Below, piece by piece: positions 8,857-17,062 of a stretch of DNA of 64,000 bases. The notes beneath the pieces are model-generated. The model was given only the letters and a program-made list of their open reading frames with translations, ran no database searches and was not told the origin of the DNA. The translations under genes were made by a program, and so were the position numbers. Within the stretch, counting starts at the first letter, position 1. Each line of letters opens with the position of its first letter. This stretch comes from Streptococcus parasanguinis ATCC 15912 (lineage in GTDB: Bacteria; Bacillota; Bacilli; Lactobacillales; Streptococcaceae), in NCBI RefSeq assembly GCF_000164675.2, contig NC_015678.1:806001-870000 (forward strand), read 5' to 3'.

Positions 8857-9567
8857 TTAACTCCTTTTTAAGGTATAGTGCTGGAAGAAGGCGATATCCC
8901 TGTAAGGGGACTCTTGACAGACCGCCAACTCCATCTTGAGCATAGACTCTCGCCAGCCTTCTTGGCCCTTGAAGCGATTGTCCTGTAAGGCATAAAAGAC
9001 TCGAATTCCTTGGTAGTCCTGAACTTCGAGGGCTAGATCTTCAACAGCTAGATAGACATCATAGGCCTGTGCCAAACCCATGGAGTGGGTTTCCAGATCG
9101 TGGCCTGCTAGCAAATCGAGAGCCTTCTGAGTATCATTTTCAAAAACTACTGTCTGCAGGACGCGACCAACCTCATTGTGCTTGACGATAGAGAGCAGGC
9201 CACCTGGTTTCAAGAGACGGGTGAATTCCTTGAGAACCACCTTGCGATCCTCTACATACTCCAAGACATTGTGGCAGAGGATGACATCAAAACTAGCATC
9301 TTCAAAGCTCTCTATCTGGTCCAGACTTCCGACGAGTTGCTGGTAGGGATGGTCCTGAGCCCGCAAAGCCACCATTTCCTCATTAGGTTCCACAGCAAGG
9401 ACTTCATTGTCTTGCGCCAAGTGGTTGGCTACAAGGCCAAAACCACTGCCAAAATCAAGCACTCGCTTCCCCTTGATGTCCTGTAATTGTTCAAAAAGGA
9501 TATCATAATAGATCTGTCCCCAGGGTTGCCGGAGGTTCTCTAAATAAGCTTGAATATTTGCGGCCAT
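8857..9567 (-). CDS. Class I SAM-dependent methyltransferase
   Basis: 236 aa. SAM-binding motif I is VLDFGSGFGLVANHLA (about residues 36-51), followed by the acidic end of strand 2 (VLAVEPNEEM) and motif IV in FDVILCHNVLEYVED. This is a Rossmann-fold methyltransferase of the UbiE/YcgJ type. The C-terminal region (residues 150-236) is specific and gives no substrate. It lies 10 bp downstream of the SDR gene and 1 bp upstream of the GNAT gene in the long miaA operon. Confidence 0.88.
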   Translation of the reverse strand: MAANIQAYLENLRQPWGQIYYDILFEQLQDIKGKRVLDFGSGFGLVANHLAQDNEVLAVEPNEEMVALRAQDHPYQQLVGSLDQIESFEDASFDVILCHNVLEYVEDRKVVLKEFTRLLKPGGLLSIVKHNEVGRVLQTVVFENDTQKALDLLAGHDLETHSMGLAQAYDVYLAVEDLALEVQDYQGIRVFYALQDNRFKGQEGWRESMLKMELAVCQESPYRDIAFFQHYTLKRS

Positions 9568-9577
9568 CTATCTCCTC

Positions 9578-10333
9578 CTATTTGAAATTGAACATCTTGC
9601 TGGCTAGCTTGTCCGAGATACGAGGGAAAAGGGTATAGAGCTTGTGGGTCAAGTTCAAAAGCCAAGGAAGATTGAGTTCGCGTTTTGGTTTTCCAAAGTT
9701 TTTCACAATCTTCTTAGCCACAAAGTCTGGTTCCAAAATGTAGCGATCCACAGCTTTGACATAGCTTCCATCTGGGTCTGCCTGGTCAAAGAAAGTGGTC
9801 CGAATGGGGCCTGGATTGACCGTCGTCACATGGAGACCAAAGGGCATGAGTTCTAACCGCAGGGCATTGGAGAAGCCAATGGCCGCAAACTTAGTAGCCG
9901 AATAAAGGCTCGATTTAGCTGTTGCAACGAGACCCGCCATGCTGACGATGTTGACGATGTGCCCCTTGCCTGCTTCCTTCATGCGGGCACCCATCAAGCG
10001 TGAAAACTGCATGAGGGCAAAGGTATTGACCTCAAACATCTCCTGCACCTGCTGGTCAGAAATGCGATCAAAGGCCTCAAAAATCCCATAGCCTGCATTG
10101 TTGACCAAGATATCGATCTGCCCGTAGCGCTGATAGAGCTCTTCTACCAAATCTTGGACGGCTGAAGAATCAGTGATATCGATCCCGATGCATTCAGCTT
10201 GAGGATGACTGGCATAGAGCTTTTCCAGTTTTTCTTGATTTCTGCCTAGGAGAATCAGCCGGTCTTCAGGGAGGAGCTTGACCATTTCTTGGGCCAAGCC
10301 TCCACTTGCTCCTGTTACGAGAATGGTTCGCAT
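9578..10333 (-). CDS. Short-chain dehydrogenase/reductase (SDR)
   Basis: 251 aa from the ATG at 10333 (MRTILVTGASGG). A longer open frame reaches 10477, but that part lies inside rnz in another frame and is not credible. Rossmann motif TGASGGLAQ (residues 7-15), NNAGYGIFE, catalytic Ser near SMAGLVA, and YSATK (Tyr/Lys) confirm a classical SDR. It uses NAD(P)(H); substrate unknown. The start is 1 bp from the rnz stop, and its GGAG site is within the rnz end, so translation is likely coupled. Confidence 0.9.
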   Translation of the reverse strand: MRTILVTGASGGLAQEMVKLLPEDRLILLGRNQEKLEKLYASHPQAECIGIDITDSSAVQDLVEELYQRYGQIDILVNNAGYGIFEAFDRISDQQVQEMFEVNTFALMQFSRLMGARMKEAGKGHIVNIVSMAGLVATAKSSLYSATKFAAIGFSNALRLELMPFGLHVTTVNPGPIRTTFFDQADPDGSYVKAVDRYILEPDFVAKKIVKNFGKPKRELNLPWLLNLTHKLYTLFPRISDKLASKMFNFK

Positions 10334-10334
10334 C

Positions 10335-11264
10335 TTAGATCTCCACTTCTTCCAAATCTTTGACGACATAGACATTTTCAAAAATGCTGGATGCATCCTT
10401 GCGCAATTGGCTGATGTCTTTTGATAAGAAGCGAGCACTGATGTGGTTGAGAAGAAGGCGCTTGGCTCCAGCTTCACGCGCTACTTCTGCTGCCTGCATA
10501 TTGGTCGAGTGGCCGTGTTTACGAGCAATCTTCTCATCACCCTTGCCATAGGTGGACTCATGGACGAGGACATCCGCATTGACCCCGAGGCGGACGCTGG
10601 CATCAGTCTTTCTGGTATCTCCGAGGATCGTGATAATCTTACCAGGCCGAGGGGCTGAAATATAATCCGCTGCAATGATCTTAGTGCCATCTTCCAGGGT
10701 GACATCTTGGCCATTTTTGACCTGACCAAAGAGCGGTCCAAATGGGACGCCCGCTGCCTTGAGCTTGTCTGCGTCGAGTGTCCCTTCCAAGTCCTTCTGC
10801 ATGATCCGGTAACCCACACAGAAAATGGTGTGGTCCAAAGCCTCCGCATAAACCGTAAATTTATCGGTTTCTAAAATCTTACCCAGAGAATGTTCATCGA
10901 ATTCATGAAAATGGATGCGGTAAGGCAGGCGAGAGCCTGATACGCGAAGACTGGTCATGACAAAGGATTTGATGCCTACTGGACCATAGATATCCAGATC
11001 CGTCTGCTCTTCATTGGCCTGAAAGGCCCGACTAGAGAGGAAACCTGGCAAACCAAAGATATGGTCTCCGTGTAGGTGAGTGATAAAGATCTTGCTAACC
11101 TTTCGCGGACGAATGGTCGTTTCTAAAATTTGATTCTGTGTCGCTTCACCACAATCAAAGAGCCAGACTTCATTGATCTCGTCCAGCAATTTGAGCGCTA
11201 GGCTCGATACATTACGGGCTTTTGAGGGTTGCCCAGCTCCCGTTCCTAAAAATTGAATGTCCAT
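10335..11264 (-). CDS. rnz: Ribonuclease Z
   Basis: 309 aa, typical of bacterial tRNase Z short form. It cuts the 3' trailer from tRNA precursors that lack an encoded CCA. The zinc-binding motif HLHGDH occurs at residues 63-68 (H63, H65, D67, H68), with further ligands in [12 protein letters not shown] and LLNHISARF. Lies between an unknown gene and the SDR gene with 1-3 bp gaps in the miaA-hflX operon, which groups two tRNA-maturation enzymes (MiaA, RNase Z). Confidence 0.95.
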   Translation of the reverse strand: MDIQFLGTGAGQPSKARNVSSLALKLLDEINEVWLFDCGEATQNQILETTIRPRKVSKIFITHLHGDHIFGLPGFLSSRAFQANEEQTDLDIYGPVGIKSFVMTSLRVSGSRLPYRIHFHEFDEHSLGKILETDKFTVYAEALDHTIFCVGYRIMQKDLEGTLDADKLKAAGVPFGPLFGQVKNGQDVTLEDGTKIIAADYISAPRPGKIITILGDTRKTDASVRLGVNADVLVHESTYGKGDEKIARKHGHSTNMQAAEVAREAGAKRLLLNHISARFLSKDISQLRKDASSIFENVYVVKDLEEVEI

Positions 11265-11267
11265 TGT

Positions 11268-11897
11268 CTACTTTCTATCTATATAAATCATGGCCGTCCG
11301 GTTCTCTGAACGGAAAGAAAGGTCGCCTGGGTAGGCTTGCGCTAGCTCGAGGAGTTCCTCTTGGTTATATCCTGACAGTTTCAAGCGTCCATCCTCCAAG
11401 GTCATCAAGTCAGTCAGAGCTGAGAGGGCTTTTGTTTTAGTGACCACTTCTAGTTCAGCCTCTTGCAAGCAGATCTTACCATCTTTTTCAAAGACCAAAC
11501 AATGTGGAAAGATCTCTGCAATTTCGAATAAAATGGCAGGAGTGATATCCTCTGCTGGATGTTCAGCAAAGACACAGGCTAGCTTTTCATTTACGTAAGC
11601 CAAGCCATAAGACTTACCTGATAAGTTGAGGCGGATAAAGGGCTTTCGTTCATCAAAGGTTTGCTGAACTGTGAATAAGTCAAATACCCGACTCAACTCC
11701 AAGAAATAATCCATGGCCTCCTTGGGGCTCTTCTTTTGGTAGAGCTCAGCGAAATAAGCGTTGATCACACTTGGGGGAGGCGTAATCACACGGAGACGCA
11801 ATTCCTCAGGGATCGTGCTTAAAAGATTGGTCAGATAGACCCGATCGAGGCTGGTATAACCTCCATATTTTATTGCTAAATCAACGTAATCCGTCAT
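11268..11897 (-). CDS. Conserved protein of unknown function between hflX and rnz
   Basis: 209 aa from ATG 11897 ([19 protein letters not shown]). A longer frame to 11981 runs inside hflX and has no support. The start overlaps the last 17 bases of hflX, and the stop is 3 bp before rnz, so it is part of the operon. No membrane segment or signal peptide. It has a mixed alpha/beta look, with one Cys pair (NEKLACVF, PHCLVFEKDGKICL) but no recognised catalytic motif. In related streptococci the same hflX-unknown-rnz order is usual, from memory. I cannot assign a function. Confidence 0.8.
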   Translation of the reverse strand: MTDYVDLAIKYGGYTSLDRVYLTNLLSTIPEELRLRVITPPPSVINAYFAELYQKKSPKEAMDYFLELSRVFDLFTVQQTFDERKPFIRLNLSGKSYGLAYVNEKLACVFAEHPAEDITPAILFEIAEIFPHCLVFEKDGKICLQEAELEVVTKTKALSALTDLMTLEDGRLKLSGYNQEELLELAQAYPGDLSFRSENRTAMIYIDRK

Positions 11898-13128
11898 AAT
11901 ATTCTTCCAACTTCCACTTATTTTTCTCTGCAATATAGCCTTGAATGACCTCGACATCCTCTTCAAATTCGCGCTGGTCAATGATCGCTACTGTTTCTAG
12001 ATCATGTGTCCGATAAGATTTTGAAAAAGGAACGCGAATGGTAAAGGGAACAAAGAGTTCTCTCAATTTTTCTAGAAGCAAAGCCTGGAGATCTTCACGG
12101 GCTGTCTCAGAGCGCGCTGAAATCAAGCTAAAAGGTGTCTGGGTTGGGGTAAAGTCTGCTACTTTGTCTGCTTTGTTGTAAAGCGTCAAGCGAGGGATCT
12201 CCAGCATATCCAGGTCCTTCATGATCGAAAGCACCGTCTTTTCATGCTCTTCATGATTAGGATCAGACGCATCGATGACATGGACCAGAAGGTCTACATT
12301 CTTACTTTCTTCCAAGGTTGACTTAAAGCTCGAAACCAACTCTGTTGGTAGATCTTGGATAAAGCCAACCGTATCGGTCAACGTCACTTGCAGATTGCCT
12401 GTTAGATGGATGCTCTTGGTTGTTGCGTCCAAGGTCGCAAAAAGTTCATCGGCTTCATACTGGCTCTTACTGGTCAGCTGATTCATAATGGTCGACTTTC
12501 CTGCATTGGTATAGCCGATCAAACCAATCTTAAAGACAGGTGATTCCAAGCGTTTTTCACGAAGGGTTTCCCGGTTCTTTTCAACTACCTTGAGCTGGCG
12601 CTCGATATCGGTGATTTGATTGCGAACGCTCCGGCGGTTCAACTCCAACTGACTTTCCCCTGGACCACGAGAACCAATTCCCCCAGCCTGACGGCTGAGC
12701 ATGATCCCTTGACCGACAAGACGTGGCAAAAGGTATTTGAGCTGGGCCAAGTGCACCTGCAACTTGCCTTCATGACTCCTAGCCCGCATGGCAAAGATAT
12801 CTAAAATCAACTGCATCCGGTCAATGACTTTGACCCCAAGGATTTCTTCTAAGTTGACATTTTGACGGGGGGTCAGGCGGTTATTGACCACTACCGTTGT
12901 AATCTCATCTGCTTCGACCATTTGTGCAATTTCTTCAAGTTTTCCTGAGCCGACAAAGGTCTTGGTGTCGTATTTCTCCCGTTTTTGTGTATAGGAGCCC
13001 CGGACATCTCCACCGGCTGTTTTAGCCAGGCTTGCCAACTCCTCCATTGACATATCAAAATTGTCCATGCCTTGAAGTTCCACACCGACCAAAAGGATGC
13101 GTTCTTGTTTTTTTTCTGTTTCAATCAT
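11881..13128 (-). CDS. hflX: GTPase HflX
   Basis: 415 aa. An N-terminal HflX domain with the glycine-rich [17 protein letters not shown] (about residues 163-179) precedes the G domain: G1 GYTNAGKST (about 203-211), G3 DTVGF, G4 NKAD. HflX binds 50S ribosomal subunits and rescues stalled or heat-damaged ribosomes. It overlaps the end of miaA by 8 bp and its own end overlaps the next gene by 17 bp. Confidence 0.95.
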   Translation of the reverse strand: MIETEKKQERILLVGVELQGMDNFDMSMEELASLAKTAGGDVRGSYTQKREKYDTKTFVGSGKLEEIAQMVEADEITTVVVNNRLTPRQNVNLEEILGVKVIDRMQLILDIFAMRARSHEGKLQVHLAQLKYLLPRLVGQGIMLSRQAGGIGSRGPGESQLELNRRSVRNQITDIERQLKVVEKNRETLREKRLESPVFKIGLIGYTNAGKSTIMNQLTSKSQYEADELFATLDATTKSIHLTGNLQVTLTDTVGFIQDLPTELVSSFKSTLEESKNVDLLVHVIDASDPNHEEHEKTVLSIMKDLDMLEIPRLTLYNKADKVADFTPTQTPFSLISARSETAREDLQALLLEKLRELFVPFTIRVPFSKSYRTHDLETVAIIDQREFEEDVEVIQGYIAEKNKWKLEEYYDGLR

Positions 13129-14008
13129 GCTGTAAAAACTCCTTTACATCTGCAAGAACCTGCTCCTTGAAGTGGGGGGCAGAAATGGCGTAGAAGGTCA
13201 CTTCCATTCGATTTCGAAACCAGGTCAACTGCCGTTTGGCAAAACGACGCGTATTGCGCTTGAGGATCTCACTGGCTTCCTCAAGGCTCTGCTCTCCCTT
13301 AAAGTAAGGAAAAAGTTCCTTGTAGCCAATGCCTTTAGCCGCCTGAACTTCCGGATGGTCATCATAGAGCCACCGAGCTTCATCCAGCAAACCCTCCTCT
13401 AGCATGCGATCTACTCGGCGATTGATGCGCTCATAGATCAAGGACCGTTCATCATCTAGACAGATGAGATAGGGTTCATAATCGGTCTCTTCGTTTGCGA
13501 GGTCCTGCCCAAAATGCGCAATTTCAAGAGCCCGCATGGCCCGACGGCGATTAAGCTGAGGAATCACAAGTCCTTGCTCCGCCACTCTTTGGTACAAGTC
13601 TTCATCCGACAGCAAGTCCAATTGAGCACGATAGGCCAGAATCTCTTCATGAGGAACTTCACCACCTAGATGATAACCTTCGAGCAAACTTTGGATATAA
13701 AGACCCGTCCCACCTGCAATGATAGGAAGCTTGCCTCGAGCTGTGATATCCTCAATCGCAGTCTTAGCTTCTCTTACAAAATCAAAAGCCGAGTAAGACT
13801 CGGTCACCTCCCGCACATCGATCAAATGATGGGGAGCTGCAACTTGCTCTTCTGGTGTCGCCTTGGCTGTTCCAATATCCAGCTTACGATAAACTTGCTG
13901 GCTATCGCCACTGATAATCTCACCATTGAGAGCTTGTGCTAAATCGATCGCAAGAGCTGTCTTTCCAACAGCAGTCGGTCCCACAATCACAATTATCTTG
14001 GTTTTCAT
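13121..14008 (-). CDS. miaA: tRNA dimethylallyltransferase MiaA
   Basis: 295 aa from ATG 14008 ([17 protein letters not shown]), which has AAGGA six bases upstream; the frame extends five codons to a TTG that overlaps this ribosome site, so I reject the longer form. It adds dimethylallyl to A37 of tRNAs reading UNN codons. The P-loop GPTAVGKT, the DMAPP/tRNA motifs [17 protein letters not shown] and PHHLIDV, and AGGTGLYIQ are all present. First gene of the operon running down to the GNAT at 8451. Confidence 0.96.
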   Translation of the reverse strand: MKTKIIVIVGPTAVGKTALAIDLAQALNGEIISGDSQQVYRKLDIGTAKATPEEQVAAPHHLIDVREVTESYSAFDFVREAKTAIEDITARGKLPIIAGGTGLYIQSLLEGYHLGGEVPHEEILAYRAQLDLLSDEDLYQRVAEQGLVIPQLNRRRAMRALEIAHFGQDLANEETDYEPYLICLDDERSLIYERINRRVDRMLEEGLLDEARWLYDDHPEVQAAKGIGYKELFPYFKGEQSLEEASEILKRNTRRFAKRQLTWFRNRMEVTFYAISAPHFKEQVLADVKEFLQHD

Positions 14009-14048
14009 CGTTTTTCCTTGCAAAATTCACGTTTTTTCGTTACCATAT

Positions 14049-14057
14049 ATTATAACA
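14049..14057 (-). promoter_or_regulatory. miaA extended -10 promoter element
   Basis: Minus-strand TGTTATAAT (TGn plus consensus TATAAT) about 40 bp upstream of the miaA ATG. It would drive the miaA-hflX-rnz operon. The opposite strand of the same region must hold the promoter of the divergent DUF3042 gene, which I cannot place with confidence. Confidence 0.55.
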
Positions 14058-14091
14058 TAAATATTTAAAGTTCAGAAAAGGAGAAATTCAC

Positions 14092-14262
14092 ATGGCTAAA
14101 GGATTTGGTAAAGGTTTTGTTACTGGTGTTGCTGGTACAGTTGCTGCTGTCGCAGGTGCAGTTTATACATTCAAGAAAAAAGTAATCGAGCCAGAAGAAA
14201 AGAAAGCAGCGTTCATCGAAGAAAACCGCAAAAAAGCAGCACGTCGCCGTGTCTCACACTAA
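14092..14262 (+). CDS. Small DUF3042 family protein
   Basis: 56 aa, starting MAKGFGKGFVTGVAGTVAAV with an AAAAGGAG site upstream. A glycine/alanine-rich hydrophobic segment (residues 8-25) is followed by a very basic, charged tail ending RRRVSH. This matches the DUF3042 family of lactic acid bacteria: a short probable membrane protein of unknown role. It is divergent from miaA and ends 10 bp before element copy B. Confidence 0.85.
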   Translation: MAKGFGKGFVTGVAGTVAAVAGAVYTFKKKVIEPEEKKAAFIEENRKKAARRRVSH

Positions 14263-14272
14263 TCATTCAAAA

Positions 14273-14450
14273 GAGAGTGGGACAGAAATCGGTAATTCGT
14301 TAGAATTCGATTTCGTCGTCCCACCTCCGCACAGTTGAGTAGGGCTGTAAAAGCTGATGAAATCAGCGTAGTAGACCCCACTCAACCACTGCGTCTTGCT
14401 CGACAATCCAAAAAATAATTGAGAGGCTAGGACTTTTGTCCCAGCCTCTT
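14273..14450 (+). repeat. Intergenic three-hairpin element, copy B
   Basis: Canonical direction is plus, starting GAGAGTGGGAC 10 bp after the DUF3042 stop and ending with a GAGGCT...AGCCTC hairpin plus TTTTT, which looks like an intrinsic terminator. One stem base differs from the consensus (GACCCC for GAGCCC in P2). It also separates the DUF3042 gene from the convergent LPNTG gene. Confidence 0.85.
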
Positions 14451-14460
14451 TTTGTATCTG

Positions 14461-16401
14461 TTAGTTGCTTCTTTTCAGTCTAAAAATGACTGATCCAACT
14501 ATAAATGAAACAAGACCTGAAATCATAGCAAATAAATGATTTACTGTACCAGTATTTGGTAATGACTTATTTTGCTTACCTTGGACTTTCTGAACAGAAG
14601 AAGTTAAGCCTGAATTCGTATTATTAGAATATCCAGTTTTAGATTTCTCACCTACTACTGTACCATTGTTCTCTTTACGATCACTATTAGAAGCAGTTTG
14701 CTTATCTTTTGAAACATTAGAGTTTGAGTGAAAAGTTTTATCACCGGATGTGCTATTCAAATCAGTCTCTTTACTTGTTCCTTTTTGACTAGCCTGAGAA
14801 CTTGATATTACTTTTTCTTCAGTAGGTTTAACTTCCGTTTTTCCTTTTTCTTTACTTTCACTTTTCTTTTCAGTTTCGTTATTTGTACCTTGTTCGTTAT
14901 TTACTTTTTGTTCTTCTTTATTATTATTTTCTGGTTTCACCACTGATGGAGTCTCTCCAACTTTAATAATATAGGGATCTGATATATTACCGACAAAGTC
15001 CTTTGTACGTACTTCAAAGACATCACCTTTTTTTACAGTTGAAATTGAAAGAATCCAATTTCCAAATTTATCAGGTGTCACTTTTCGAATTGTTCCATCA
15101 GGCATTGTTACTAATACTACATCATCACTACCTTCTGACATAGAATTGTGCATATCTGATTCACTATAAACAATGTCATCATCTTGTTTCACAATTCCTC
15201 CAATAACTTTATCACCCGCTTCAACCTCGTTTATCTTTTCAATAACAGGTGCTTTAGCATCGATTACTAATGTTCTTTCTTCTTTACCAAACTTATCTAC
15301 TAGTTTAACTAATAATTTATCTTTATGTTTTAAAGCATTTTCTCCTGTAAAAATAAATTTCTGATTTTCCTTATTATCTTCGTTACTAATAACTTTCCCA
15401 TTAGGAAGAGTCAATTCTATTTTTTTCCCACCTATTTCAGAAAATTCTAAGACTTGGGTTCCATTCTCTTTTATTCGAAACTCATACCACCCCAAACTAG
15501 AAGAAGTTCCCCATGATTCCGTCTGTGTCTCAGTTCTTGGAGTCTCTAACCCATCTTTTCTTACTGCCCAAACAGTTGCTTGTTTTTCATCTGGATAATA
15601 GTAGTTCTCTTCTGTTATATCAAACGAATAGTACCCATTTATATTTGATAAAGTAGTTAATTGTTTACCATTTGGAAGTAGAACGAATACTTTAGAATCA
15701 GGATATGTTTGTCCACTGATTGTTTGATATGGAGTATCAACATGATACGCAGAATGGTTAGCTGTTGGAGCATCAATATTTTCTACTACCACTTCCTGTT
15801 CGGAAGAATTTCCTGCTGCATCCGTTGCTATAATCCTAACTTTTTCACCAACTTTTAATTTTGGTAAATCTATTGAAATATTTCCACTTTCATCAGAATC
15901 TTTAACAATTCTTTTACCATTCGAAAAAATCATTTCCACTTCAACTTTATTACTTCCATGGTAGTCAAATGCATAAAAAGTTGATTCATCAATTCTTAAG
16001 GCTAACCGAGGATTTATAACATCTGTATTATATAATTGAGGTGCTTCGAAATCTGTTTGAGTACTAGTTTGAAAAGAACTTGAACCATCATTTTCAACTT
16101 TAAAAATATTGATTGTCCCACCGTTTAATTTACTATATTTTTTTTCCTCAGGAATCTTCAATTCATAATTGCCTTCTCCATCAGATACAGTTTCAATCGT
16201 ACCATCAGAATCAATTCTTAATCTAGTATTTGGTGTTGTCTTACCAACAACTGACTGACTACCATCTTTATGATTTTTAAATTGAGCTGTTGTTTGGATC
16301 TGACTAGTCTCTTCCGCACCAACCTTACTAACTAACGCTGGACCACATAGCATTAAGCTCACTAGTCCATACCCTAAAAATTTTTTAACTTTTCTGTTCA
16401 T
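14461..16401 (-). CDS. LPXTG cell-wall-anchored surface protein with Ig-like modules
   Basis: 646 aa. The signal peptide covers about residues 1-29 (KKFLGYGLVSLMLCGPALVS, cut near VGA-EE). The mature part (about 30-480) contains several bacterial Ig-like modules, seen as repeated GxYxxxI, DAAGNSSEQEV and DFVGNISDPY patterns. A low-complexity Ser/Asn/Lys/Glu spacer (about 490-610) then leads to the sortase motif LPNTG (614-618), a hydrophobic segment and the basic tail RLKRSN. Sortase A should link it to peptidoglycan. Clearly more AT-rich than its neighbours, with codons such as AAT, ATA and TTA, which suggests transfer. Probable adhesin; ligand unknown. Confidence 0.9.
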   Translation of the reverse strand: MNRKVKKFLGYGLVSLMLCGPALVSKVGAEETSQIQTTAQFKNHKDGSQSVVGKTTPNTRLRIDSDGTIETVSDGEGNYELKIPEEKKYSKLNGGTINIFKVENDGSSSFQTSTQTDFEAPQLYNTDVINPRLALRIDESTFYAFDYHGSNKVEVEMIFSNGKRIVKDSDESGNISIDLPKLKVGEKVRIIATDAAGNSSEQEVVVENIDAPTANHSAYHVDTPYQTISGQTYPDSKVFVLLPNGKQLTTLSNINGYYSFDITEENYYYPDEKQATVWAVRKDGLETPRTETQTESWGTSSSLGWYEFRIKENGTQVLEFSEIGGKKIELTLPNGKVISNEDNKENQKFIFTGENALKHKDKLLVKLVDKFGKEERTLVIDAKAPVIEKINEVEAGDKVIGGIVKQDDDIVYSESDMHNSMSEGSDDVVLVTMPDGTIRKVTPDKFGNWILSISTVKKGDVFEVRTKDFVGNISDPYIIKVGETPSVVKPENNNKEEQKVNNEQGTNNETEKKSESKEKGKTEVKPTEEKVISSSQASQKGTSKETDLNSTSGDKTFHSNSNVSKDKQTASNSDRKENNGTVVGEKSKTGYSNNTNSGLTSSVQKVQGKQNKSLPNTGTVNHLFAMISGLVSFIVGSVIFRLKRSN

Positions 16402-16564
16402 AAGAACCTCCCAAATAATACTACAAGTAGTGTTTTTATTAACTATATTCTACACTATATAGTTATAATTGTAAACGCTTAACATATAAAGTGAACTCTT
16501 CAAAACTATATTTCTGTTTTCTATACTATTATTCAACTATATTTTTCTTTCCGCCGTGAGAAAA
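16402..16564. other. AT-rich upstream region of the LPNTG gene
   Basis: It should hold the LPNTG gene promoter and 5' UTR. A GGGAGGTTC ribosome site lies next to the start codon. Several TATA-like strings occur but no spaced -35/-10 pair is convincing. A short TATATAGTTATA-type dyad is present. No gene seen. Confidence 0.4.
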
Positions 16565-16738
16565 GTGCTAGAAACAAAAGTGTTTCTAGCACTCGGGAGT
16601 TTTGAAACTTTAGGTTCAAAACTAAGTCATGGAACTTCGTAGAAGTTCGCTGACGTCCGTACTCACCTAAGGAAAGTTTCTATGATGACGTTAGTCTTCA
16701 ATCTAAAAACTCCGGTTTCCCGGAGCTTTTAGATTGAA
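16565..16738. repeat. Cluster of four consecutive perfect or near-perfect hairpins
   Basis: Inverted repeats: 16565-16592 (GTGCTAGAAAC / GTTTCTAGCAC), 16599-16622 (GTTTTGAA / TTCAAAAC), 16632-16648 (GAACTTC-GTA-GAAGTTC) and 16697-16738 (19-bp arms with one mismatch, TTCAATCTAAAA and CTCCGG on the left). No ORF runs through it. The last hairpin begins 4 bp after the stop of the DUF4298 gene and may terminate it. The whole may be a small mobile or RNA element. Confidence 0.6.
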
Positions 16739-16741
16739 ATT

Positions 16742-17059
16742 TCACCGTTCTTTGATCATTTTCGTTGCGATCTCCAAGAGTTCCACTCCCATCTGAAAAT
16801 GCTCGTCTAACAAATCATAGACGGCATCTTCAGACAAGACACCACAAGGAAGATCGGCTGGAAAGTCAGCTTGATTGGACAAGTCCAAATCATCAAAATA
16901 GGCCTGACTACTATAATAATCGCGCAGTTGGATATAGCTTTCTTGATGCTCTCTTAGTCGATCCACTGCTTTTTTTGTATCTTCCAAAGTCTTAGCATAG
17001 TCATTCAAATAGCCTTCCATTCTTTGGATTCGTTGGATGTTTTCCTGTGCAATTGTCAT
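16742..17059 (-). CDS. DUF4298 domain-containing protein
   Basis: 105 aa, all helical and highly charged, beginning MTIAQENIQRIQRMEGYLND and with a CGVLSEDAVYDLLDEH segment near residue 72. This agrees with DUF4298, a short cytoplasmic family found downstream of rexAB-type genes in streptococci. It starts 3 bp after the rexA stop, so it is the last gene of the rexB-rexA operon. Function unknown. Confidence 0.8.
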   Translation of the reverse strand: MTIAQENIQRIQRMEGYLNDYAKTLEDTKKAVDRLREHQESYIQLRDYYSSQAYFDDLDLSNQADFPADLPCGVLSEDAVYDLLDEHFQMGVELLEIATKMIKER

Positions 17060-17062
17060 GAT

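Noticed and set aside
10334..10477. Extended N-terminus of the SDR protein
   Set aside because: The extra 48 codons overlap rnz in another frame; the Rossmann motif starts right after ATG 10333, which has its own ribosome site.
16465..16485. TTGTAAACGCTTAACA as a CcpA cre site upstream of the LPNTG gene
   Set aside because: It has one extra base between the CG core and the CA end, so it does not match the consensus register.
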